NCBI GenBank assembly: GCA_918807975.1
Contig: OU964921.1
Coordinates: 10,511,498 to 10,575,497 of the forward strand
Source: Aplidium turbinatum
Lineage: Eukaryota > Chordata > Ascidiacea > Aplousobranchia > Polyclinidae
DNA: 64,000 nt
Reading direction: 5' to 3'
The translations under genes and the position numbers were made by a program. This document shows positions 38,001 to 50,000 of this stretch, piece after piece (positions within the stretch are counted from its first letter, which is position 1; the number at the start of each line of letters is the position of its first letter). The notes beneath the pieces were generated by a model. It was not told where the DNA came from. It did no database searches and saw nothing but the letters and a program-made list of their open reading frames with translations.

Positions 38001-41000
38001 TGTTTTACTATAACACCGTTGAGTGTCAAGTAGCATTTTGGATAAGTTTTCTTTTTTGATACAGTCACGCATTCTGCTTTTCTTAAATTTAACTCTAAAC
38101 CCATTGCTTTACTTTAATTGACAACAGAATTTAGTAACATACTAATCTATAGTAAATTGTCCCATCTGCTGTTCACAGGTGGAGGAATCAGATGAAAATT
38201 GAGATTGCATGACACAATTTTCGACAAAACAAGACTTTGTTGTGTGACCGAACAATTCCACAAAAGTTTCAAGTGATGCTAACGCGCATGTAAAGGAGAG
38301 GTTAAAAGAAAATATGCAGCTACGTTTCTAAACGTTAAATCGAAGTAATAACGTTCTTATTTGTTGACTGGGCGACGCCACAAGCAGACTCAGTGGCTCC
38401 AATTGGTACACAAGCGAAGACAGATAAGCTGATGCACGAAAAAGTTTATTTACAGTCGGTTCAACGTGTCTTTCCGTCAAATCCACGTCAGAAGTAAAAA
38501 GTGAGAAGTTGGTCACTTTAATGGCTTAAGCAAAGGCACTAGGTGAAATGTACTTGACTTGTTAATGATAGATAAACCACCACACTTGGAATACATTCTT
38601 TGATTTTACTATCTATCAGCCCGGAATGGCGTTATTTCAATCAATAAATGGTATTCGACGCACCATGTGGGACACGGAGGTCGGAGAGTTGGTATGGTTA
38701 AAAAGATAACAACACTCTTTGTGAAGGCACTTAATTCAGATCTAGCTAACTGTACGATTTAACGTTTCTTGTTTCCCGGTATTGTGAGGATCGCTATACC
38801 AACTGCTAAATCAAGAAATGACCCAGTATTTCAAAAACGAATAACCTTTTCACAACGTTCTGGGTCGTTTAATTAAGACGTGGGTTTTTGTTTACATAGT
38901 AGGTAGAATGTAAAAAGACATTGACTTTTGTCCAAGTGACAACTTTGCAGTTGAAAAATATACAGCAAATCGTCACCTGAGTTTCTGAGTTCCGTGACGT
39001 CATGTCTGACGCAATGTAGCCGAGAATATTATTGTGACGCAGTAAAACAGTGTTGTAAATCTCAGTTTCTCTGGCCCACGACTGTTCGTCTCTGGAAGCG
39101 AAAACTTTAACAGCAACTGGCTGTCCCTGCCAAGTTCCTTTCCAGACTTCTCCATAGCGCCCTTTCCCTGTTTGAAAAAAAATTCATTGTCAGCTAGGTC
39201 ATGTGTTTATGCAAAGTCAGAAAAAACTTTATTTAAATGGGATAATCACTTGAAGAACAGAATGGATGGAAAAGATTAGGAACTTTAACAACAAGTAGTT
39301 TCTTGGGAAGAAAAACGTTTCTCGCCAAACATAATTGTTTTATCTCTTTTGTTGTTTCACAGACATAGTTTCATTTTGTCAATCCAGGAAATAAAAAACC
39401 AAAGACAAGACTCCTACTTAGAGAGCAAACTTAGTAAAAAAAGCTTCCCCAAACAGCAAATTGTGTCAATGTTACGATAATTGATATTCAACAGCGAAAT
39501 AGTTTCAATCACCAGTGTATTAGGTTAACATGCACTGACCTATACAATCAACCAGAATGATTTGTCGGGCCATGGTCCTCTGAACAAGAAAAGGAAGCCC
39601 GGATCCACTCCCGGAAGTTGCTGAATTCATCCAATCCTAAATAGCGCGATAAGATTAGTCATCCGAAACTGCAGATAGTTGTTTGGAGCACTGCGACCTT
39701 TATACACACTACACAGGCCATCCAAACGTGCAGCTTGAAATTTGACTGTCGAGGCCGATCTGTTAGTAGCGAAAATCGCCAGGATAAGTTAATAGTTTGA
39801 GTAGTATCGTGTTTTGTGTGATGTGTTACCACACAAATAATGGGCTAGCTTTTAGCACTTGTGCTGAAAATCCAAAAAATTTCTGGCAACACTGGTGATC
39901 GGGAAAGATTTATCGTTTTTTCAACATGAAATTAGGAGTTTTGCAGGGATTCGAAGTTTATTGATCACACTCTGGCAATTTGGATTCTTAAAAGATATTA
40001 TTTTAAAAAGATATAAAGCAAATTTAGCTTAAAGTTTAAAAAAAAATTACCACGGCTTCCTGTCAGGTCTCCAGCTTGCACGTTGGCAAGGCTTGATTAA
40101 TTATCGACTTCTATGGTTTGGAGCTATGCACAAATCGATTTTAATAAGAACAACTTACAGCAAGTGTGCTATCGCCTATGTGAGTTGTTCTCAGGCCTCC
40201 TTCTAGTCGACCGGCTTCCCGCTGTTTCTCCAACTCCTGAATAAAGAATTAATGGCGAGAATATTGAAAAGCCATTGAAAAGCCAAGGACTTCACAAATA
40301 ACCGATTTGGCAATACTAGAGAGAGCAAGTCTAGGCGAAAAGACATACGAAGTGATGAAAGATAAAAACATGACATTTATTCAGCAAAATAACCTGACCA
40401 AGTTGTAGCGCCATGTACTGTAAAAGTAAATCGATAACTGGTATAAATATATGACAAAACCCTGAAAAAACTGCAAACATCACACAATTTTCAGGAAAAG
40501 GTAGTGAGCTAAGTTTACAGTATTAATTTAAAACATGCAGTAAATGACAGCGCAGCTTTGCCAAGAGTCTAGAAACCCAAATTAAGCGAATGTATGCAAA
40601 TAAAAACTGACCTGCATTCTATGTATATGGGATCGTCTGACAAATCGAATAACAACAGCAAACAATATCATGAAAGCCAAGAACAGGCTCACGATGATGG
40701 CAACTAGCATCGATGAACTATTTGCAGCAGAAGGTGGAGAAGCTGCAGAAAAATAACAACTACAATAGTTTTTTCCAGACAACAAAATTCACAATTTTTA
40801 CATCGATTTAACGTCTGCAGACGTTGAATCAATAGTAAAACAGAGCTGTCTCGATAGTGTTTATGTAGGCTCTACCTCTACCACAGGTGTTCAGCAACCA
40901 CACACACAGAGGGGGTCTGCTACTATTCGGTGAGTCCGATTCGGTGAGTCTGATTCGGTGAGTTCCTAACCTCTAACCCTAACCTCTAACCCCTAACCCT

Positions 41001-44000
41001 AAAACGGCAATGATAATTAGGTTATGGTACCCAATAATTAAAAAAAAAAAATTGAAAAAATCCCCCGTTAAGGGATCGGACTCACCGAATCGGACTCACC
41101 GAAACGGGCCATTCCGCACAGAGGACCAGTGCTAGCTTGCGAAATATAGATTTTCGGGCAACTACAAAGCATAGTCCTTTTGGAAACATTAGAAAGAATT
41201 TTATTAAATTCAATTGCAACGTTTGTCGATTTATGTTTTGTTTCACTGCTCTCGTAAACAGCACTTTGAGCCATTATTCAAATAGATTCTATTTGAATAA
41301 GGACCTTCTGATGATCCCCCTTTTGAGGTGAAACAGGCTGTAGAGGTTTTAGCAGTAATAAATAGCTATATACTTATTACCTATTTGATGCAACTTGCCT
41401 TGCTTGGCTTTATTGCTTGGCATTGAGTACTTTTTGTAGTATTAATAGTATTTATTTTTCAAAAATTGCAATATATGTAACGAATGTAGGTAGCTAATAT
41501 TCAGCCAGTAAAAGTTACCATTATTACGATGGGTGCAAAAAAGCAGCTTTTGGTGACGGAAAAGTACCTGTGGAGGGAGACAGTGTCGGACTGAGCTTCT
41601 CGTTGCACATGTTTTCAGAACAACAAATCATTGCAATTCTTTTTATGTGGCAAATAAATTGAGAATTGTGTGAAGAAGCAATGCAGCCTTTGATCGATTG
41701 TTTTCTGTGAAAGGCAACAGGTTTTTACCACCTTATCGATTTTTTGACATGCATTTACTCCAGCTCTATGCAAGGAAATTGCACTTACGGATATGCACAA
41801 GAGAATTTCAAGAAAATTTACAACTTGTATGATAAAACAAATTAATTAACTCAATGTCTTTCCGAAATATACGCATTGGAACGAGATAAGAAAAATTTAA
41901 AAAATGAATGCATGCAGAAATAGTCATTGCTGACAGATCACACAGTAACCGGTAAACATGCTGTCTGTTTATTTAAACGCTGGATAAAATAGAAAACTAA
42001 ACGACAACCAATAGTTTTAACTCATCTTTAAATGTAATCACCCATGCTAGTCGGTTGCAAGTAATGAGAAAGTATGCTGCTTAAGTAAATAAGTATATAC
42101 AGTTAAAACAAAATATGTTTCAATGTAAGTAATAATAAATATGTGCGGCAATCTTTTTTTTTTCAGAGAATAGTTGTTTCACCTGGTGGAGGTATAAAAA
42201 TTTAAACCATCAATGAATTAAAACAAAATACTCACACATCCCCCTCCTTTAAGTAAGAGAAACATGAAACTGTAGTGTTACACAGGTGGTTTTCATCACA
42301 TGGTGATCCAGCACTGGAATATATGTCTTGATGCTCACAGGCACAACTGAACACTTCAAATTCTTCAGCTTCTGTATCTGTACGTTTCTCATCAGGCTAA
42401 GGAAAATACCAAAGCAATAAAGTAAAAAAAAATAGGACACTGTATTATGATCAGCTCCACAAGAAGGCCATATACCATTTCGATATGATCTGAATTGTTA
42501 AAAAAAAAAAAATTAAAAAAACGATAACCGATACTGAAAAATTAAATACTGATTTCATTGAAATCAGTGTTTCAAGAGATCTCATTTTAAAAATATGATA
42601 CAAGCTTTTTTGTGAAAATGTTTGACACAGTAATAATTGAGTTGATATCTATCACATGAGATCAGAGTTCAAAATAAAAAATGTGTACATCTACTGCTAT
42701 GTTTGTTGCATGTTGGACTGTTGGTTCAATAATGGAAGCACTTCTCTGCCATACAACAAATTTATATTGAGAAAATGAAAGTATGAAAACGGATTAATTG
42801 ACATCATGAAATAAAAGGCAAGTAGCAACAACATTGAATAAAACAAAAAGACATGCAAATTTATTACTAGAAAAGTATAGGAATAAATTTGCAATTCCTA
42901 TTAATTTCATTCGCTAGGAGACTTACCATTAGGGTGTACCATTTTTCAAAAAGTTTTTAGAAATTAGTGCGGCTATGTATCACGGGTTTCCACTTTTGTT
43001 AAAAAGTATTTTGGTGGAGTTTCAGAATTTTCCCGCCAAAACTGTGGTTCTGCCGCCATTTTGAAAAAATGGCGGCCGGATGAGATATCATGAAGATCTA
43101 CAGCCTTAAACTGGCGCAATGTGATCATGTAATATGTCGATTACAGGGTTTTTGGGGTCAAAGAACACGAATCTGAAATCAAAAACGCTCTACGAGAACA
43201 ATTTTGCAAAGTGAAGTTTTACCCCTTGAAATTAATGGTGAAATTTTACAGACATGGACACAACCTGATCAAGAATACCTCACGCCAGAATGAATAATCC
43301 TGAACTATTGTCAAACTTTTGAAATGACATCACGATTCATTTACAAACAATTTGAGTTAATCACTCTCAGACATGATCCATCCCTGTTTCTTCTGCATGC
43401 TATTCCTTTATTATCATCAACACAATACCAGAGTTAAGCAAACACCCAATTCACTAAATTCTTGACGAATTTCTTTGACAATTGAGTTTGGCTAACGTAG
43501 CATTTTGTAATCTGAAAACTGGTCTCTGTGCCTTTGCACAACAAGCAAGAGTGCTTGCCGGTGGCTCTCGTCCGAACACCTGTCAATAGAATCAGTGAAT
43601 AGCTTAATCCCGCGTTCCGCAATATCGTTGACCACCCTTACGTTCAAAGTGAATTTGTTTAGTTTCTGACGTTCTGATGAAACATATCCTCTCATTTTCA
43701 GAATCTTACCGTCTCAGTGAAATATTTCCAAATCAGGGGCCTGGAACTCATCTCTGATATTTTGGGAGTGAGAGGACCTAGTCTTATTAGCCAGTATGAG
43801 CTATTGTGGCTGAGATATTAATATCAGACTTGTATGCCGGACGCTCGAGCCACAGCAGCCACGAACATTGTTCTTTGCCGATAGCTCAATCCAAGTCGAT
43901 CAGATGTTAAAGCTGTAGGCAACATAATATTCATTTTCTTTCTCTTCCTTTCAGGAGTTTTCCAGTTGTCGCTTTATATTTCTTCATCTGTAGCCTACTC

Positions 44001-47000
44001 CAACTTCCCTGTTTTAAGGTCAGCAACATCCTCTTTCTATTTCCTTTCACCAGCTGCACGTGTAGTTTTTCTCTAGCTAAGTCCCATCTCTTCTGCAGAG
44101 CATCTGTGCACAATGCGCAACCTAATTGATCTCGCTGGAGCTGATTTTTCAGATGTTCCAGATCTGTCTCCCAGTCAATGATACCAGAATGCATGAGAAT
44201 TGACTGCGAGGTAGTCTTAGATATATTCAGAGCATCCTTGAGCTTTTCTTCTATATCACGCTAACATTTTTTAAATAAATCACTTTTATTCCTCTCACGC
44301 CTAGAATCAAGTTCTAGTTGATAACAAGTTTCATACAAACTCCTCAGATGCCGGTCTATATCCGCATTTTAACAATAACCTTACACGATTCCTTCTCTGT
44401 TCCAGATTGTTTCTCGTTCTTCTTACTAAATACCAAACCCACGCCAAAATGATGTTTCCATACCTGGCGAATTTCCTCCCTTGCTATCACGATGGATTGG
44501 TTGATCGTTCTGTGACTTTCGTCTCTGAGGAACAACAGCCTAGCTAGAACGTCAGAGCTTTTAGGAAGCTCAGAAACACCTAGTCTGTGCTAGTGGTCCC
44601 AATGAGGAAGTACTTTCTTTTTAGTGTTTGTGCCAATGACGGGTATGCTTCACCGGCCGTCTCATTCAGTGGCATAACTGATCTGAATCTTGTAACTTGG
44701 GTAGGATCACTAGCTACTCTTCGAGTCACTGTAGCTAATGAAGATCTTCGTCGTGTAGAATTAAGGCATTTACCCAGTTGGGAGAGTTTACTTCTGTTTT
44801 TCGAACCTTTTGGTTAAGGTTAAAATGACAATAAGATGCTCTTTTCATGTAAATCTGCAGTCCAAAACAGTGTGGTCACATCAATATGTCAAAATTCACT
44901 TTGTAAAATTGTTGACGTAGAGCGTTTTTGACTTCAGATTCGTGTTCTGTGACCCCAAAAACCCTGTAATCGACATATTACATGATCACATTGCGCCAGT
45001 TTAAGGCTGTAGATCTTCATGATATCTCATCCGGCCGCCATTTTTTCAAAATGGCGGCAGAACCACAGTTTTGGTGGGAAAATTCTGAAACTCCACCAAA
45101 ATACTTTTTAACAAAAGTGGAAACCCGTGATACATAGCCGCACTAATTTCTAAAAACTTTTTGAAAAATGGTACACCCTACTTACCATGTTAGGGGCAAA
45201 AGGAGGAAGATCCCATTCATTATTGGACTTGCTTGTATTCATTTGTGGTAAAAATGACATATAACTACTGGTGTCATTGTTTGGCAAAAGCGAATGAGAC
45301 AATTCTGCAAAAATTTAAAACACTACTTTTGAAAACAACTATGCATATAAATAACTTATATTTGATTCTATTTGAATAAGACCTTCTGATGATCCGTTAG
45401 GTGAAACAATTTGTAAAGGCTTCAGATAGTAATAACTATATTTGATTTAATTCGCTCTGCTTTGTCTTTTTGCTTAGCATTGAGCACTTTTTGTAGTACG
45501 GTATTAATAGTTTTCATTGTTCTTAAATAACTTATATATATATATACTTAAACATTTTAACAATTTTTTATTCTATTAATTTTAACTACCGTAATGCGTT
45601 GTAGAAGAGAAAGCTCCAGACAGGTGCACTACGAAAATTTTAACAGGAAAACTATATAAATCATACATATTGAATACACAGCAGCAAAACTTTATGAAAA
45701 ACATCAAATGTGTTGTTGGCCAACAGCCCCAATCACACACCTGGTAATTGTGCAAGTTTTTATGCTTTGCACAGTGCACATCACTGCACACCGTATATAT
45801 ATGACATGCAAAAAATAAATAAGCTTGTTTACTTACTCAAAAAACTTAAGATATATATACAATTATACATTTGAACAATTTTTGAATATACAAATTAAAC
45901 AAAAAAGTTTAACAGCAATGATATTTTATGCAGTTTAGGTGGGGTGGAGTGAATCGGCTTTTTTTCAAATCCAACTTCAGCCCTGGTTTTAGAATACAAC
46001 AGGACATTTTAAGACTTCTGGAAAAAAATCAAAGTTTTATTTAAAATCCCTCTTTACCCCGAAAACTACTTTTTGCATTTTATAGCCTAACATTGTATGG
46101 ACGTCACTTTTTGTTTGACATTTAAAGTTCAAATATTATTTGCTAATGTACTAAAACACTTCAAGTATGTTGCAAGATTGCCATAAACATTTTTCTGATT
46201 CTGGTTTCAATGTAAAATACAAGAAAGTGGCCATTTCGACTTGCCCGCATGGCTATGCACATGCGCAAAAGTGTGACATTAATGCAAGCAGTTTGTATGA
46301 AGCTGCAGTTGTATTTGAGTCTACGTAAATGGACTAAAACCTATCTCTAAAACCTAATTTTCAAAAAACAAAGTTAGCTTGTTTTGTTAAAATAACTGAT
46401 TCAACTGACAAAACGTCTTTGGCTTCAATCTGCAAAAATGTACTTTGCATTTTCTATGCAAGCCCTCATTCTGAGATTTTCTGCTCAATTTCTTTTCTTC
46501 TACCTGTCTATTTTATCTGCTAGTTTCAGTTTCATAATGTAGAGTGACTTGCTTTTGGTTTGGTATGCTTTTGCTGCAACAACTAATTGAAAACCCCAGA
46601 CTGACAACTGCTGCTTAAGATGCTTCTCAACAGCAAGTTGTTGTAATGGATGGTTGTCGACGTGAGGTGTTGTTGAGAATGCTCTACCAAGGAGACACTA
46701 CACAATGCGCTATCCCTGTGAAGTGAACTTTCGAAGGTCTTTCCTTTAATCCCCTTACAATGCATAGCATTGTACTCAAGACAAGAAAAAGCAACATGAA
46801 TAAAGGAACCATTTTTTCTTGAAACCTACTGTGTTTCCCCAATTGTTTTTTGAGCCACAAGCTGGGGAGAGCTTTGGCACCACAGTTTTTGGTTAACCTG
46901 TAGGCCTAGGGTGGCCCCTTTTGAGGCAATTTTTTCATTTCAATTTGCCTGGGTGATAGATTTTTGCCTTAGCCCAAAATATTAATAAATCCAAAAATTT

Positions 47001-50000
47001 TTTGAAATCTGACCCTGTTTAGACCCTGCCCCAACACCATTTTTAAATCGAGCCCCCTAAATCACGTTTTTAATGATAAAATTAGTACTATTTGAGCTAG
47101 ATATATGTTGTTGGTATTCATTTTTATTGATTTTCAGAAAGGAAGACACTTGCATGCCTTAATTCAAGATTTGAACAACTTTTTATTAATTCATTTTACA
47201 GTATCAATGTAAATGCTTCTTAAATTGACCGATGAAGTGATATGATTTCTTTCTGAGAGTTAGGCAAAAGACAAAGTGATGAAAGCACTACTAAATTATT
47301 GACCAAGAAGTAACAGCACATCGCATTTCACACAATAGAATCTATGTTTGCTTGGATTTTCTGGTGACACGATATTTTTTCCCGATCCATGGCTTTTTTC
47401 TTCCTTCCATGGTGCACAAAGCTTCACCAATTAAGCAATTTGTCGTTTTTGCCCGGCTATCCACCCAGTTGCTGTTGTTGTCAGTTTAACTCCATGTTCT
47501 ACAGATTGAGTGTGATTTGGATAATTTAGATGAAAAAGATGTTCCACAAATTGCTTAATGTTAATGCATGGTTTGGTCAGGGGAGGTTCATTCAAGGGAA
47601 TGATTCCTTTTTTGTTTGAGAGGTAAGATATTGTGGACTGTGGAGCACCCACTGCCATATATGGTTATCATTTCTGTACTGTATAATACGTTGCCTCAAA
47701 TTTAATTTGGGAAGGTGAAACTCTTGCACTGAAGAATTTTACGATTGACTTTCATCATTGGTGGTGCGCCAAATGTTATAGATTAGTTTGCCTGCATTAG
47801 CTGTGATGGTTTTGTTATCATCGCCCAGCATTGCCAAAAGCACGTTTTTGGGATGAGCAAAAAAGCAATTTTGTTGAACACTCTGTTGAATGACTAGGAG
47901 CACTTCATTGCTATTGAATAGATTCTTTTTCAGTTGCATTTCTTGAAAAAGACTGTTCGGCTCATCCTTGATAGGACTTTTATATTTAGCTTGAATGTGA
48001 CTTTTCTTTTTGGCAATGCTGGGCGATGATAGCAAAACCATCACAGCTAATGCATTCAAACTAATCTCTAAGATCAGGCGCACCACTAATGATGAAAGTC
48101 AATCGTAAAATTCTACAGTGCAAGAGCTTCACCTTCCCAAATTAAATTTTGAGGCAACATCTTATACAGTACAGAAATGATAACCTTATATGGCAGTGGG
48201 TACTCCACAATATCCTACCTCTCAAACAAAAAAAGAATCATTCTCTTGAATAAACCTCCCCTGTCGGCTGCATAGCTGAGTGGTGAGAGCCCTGGAACGG
48301 CAATCGAAAGGGTGCCGGTTCGACACCGCCCAAGAGCATGCGGCTGTGTCTCTGGCAGGACACTTAAAGGCATGCCTGAAGGTGTACACGAAGATTGGCT
48401 TCCTTGACTTCCTGTCCACTTAATCTAAAATCTAAATCTTCAACCACCGGTGTAGGCCTAAGCCTGGATACATCAAACAAACAAACCTCCCCTGACCAAA
48501 TCATGCATTAACATTCAGCAATTTGTGGAACATCTTCTTCATTTAAATTATCCAAGTCACACTCAATCTGTAAAACATGGAGTTAAACTGACAACAACAG
48601 CAACTGGGCGGATAGCCGGGCAAAAACGACAAATTGGGGAAGCTTTGTGCATCATGGAAGGAAGAAAAAAGCCATGGATCGGGAAAAAGTATCATGTCAC
48701 CAGAAAATCCAAGCAAACATAGATTCTATTGTGTGAAATGCGATGTGCTGTTACTTCTTGGTCAATAATTTAGTAGTGCTTTCATCACTTTGTCTTTTGC
48801 CTAACTCTCAGAAAGAAATCATATCACTTCATCGGTCAATTTAAGAAGCATTTACATTGATACTATAAAATGAATTAATAAAAAAGTTGTTCAAATCTTG
48901 AATTAAGGCATGTAAGTGTCTTCCTTTCTGAAAATCAATAAAAATGAATACCAACAACATATATCTAGCTCAAATAGTACTAATTTTATCATTAAAAACG
49001 TGATTTAGGGGGCTCGATTTAAAAATGGTGTTGGGGCAGGGTCTAAACAGGGTCAGATTTCAAAAAAAAATTGGATTTATTAATATTTTGGGCTAAGGCA
49101 AAAATCTATCACCCAGGCAAGTTGAAATGAAAAAATTGCCTCAAAAGGGGCCACCCTACTGTAGGCCTACACAAGTGGAAGCCCAGACAGCTTGATTCTA
49201 TAGCTCAGCCAGCCATGGATATTGACTACCTTGACTCTTTATCCATAGATGCACATTTGACTTGTTTCATAATGACAAGTACCGGCAGGCGATTCCCATC
49301 ACTAACTGTTCTAGCAATAGTATTGTAGCATTCATCACCAATTTACATAACATTAGGCCTACTCCTAGGCATGATTTACAACGAATCTTATCATCAAACA
49401 TTTCACAGTGTCTGAACAGTAATTTTATGATACAACATGCAGCTATAAACATGCAGTATAAACAAAAATAAACGGCTGTTTAAAAAAAACTCCATATAAA
49501 TATTTATATGTAAAATCCAACAAAGTTGTACGAAAAATTATTTGCGATCAGAAAGTAGGATATTTCTATCTTGGGAGAAAAGGCTGCATAGTGTGCATAG
49601 GCTAGGCTTAGTACGAACATGTTACCACTGGGGATTTCGATCTGAAGTAGATTTTGACAAGTAGCCTATTCGGCTATCGCTTCGGCTATGGCTTTTATCG
49701 GTTTAAAGTTTTAATTTTACAAGAATGATAAGCCACACGTGTGAGGTAAAAGCTGTATATACAATACCCTTGGATCAATTTGATGTGGTAGCCTATTCTC
49801 TATTTCTTCAATACAGTTCTTTGTCGGCTGCGTAGCCGAGTGGTAAGGACGTCTGCAAGACGTTCGAAAAGACGTGGGTTCAACACCGCTCCAGAGCATG
49901 CAGCTGTGTCTCGGCAAACACACTTAATGGCAAGCCAAACTAAGGGGAGCAGCTGACTCGAAGATTAAATGTCACTTCGCTGCTTCCAGTCGTCTGTTGT

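Noticed and set aside
40970-41005. Interstitial telomere or chromosome end
   Set aside because: The CCCTAA-like run is short and the same run occurs inside the second MITE copy at about 53546; it is part of the element.
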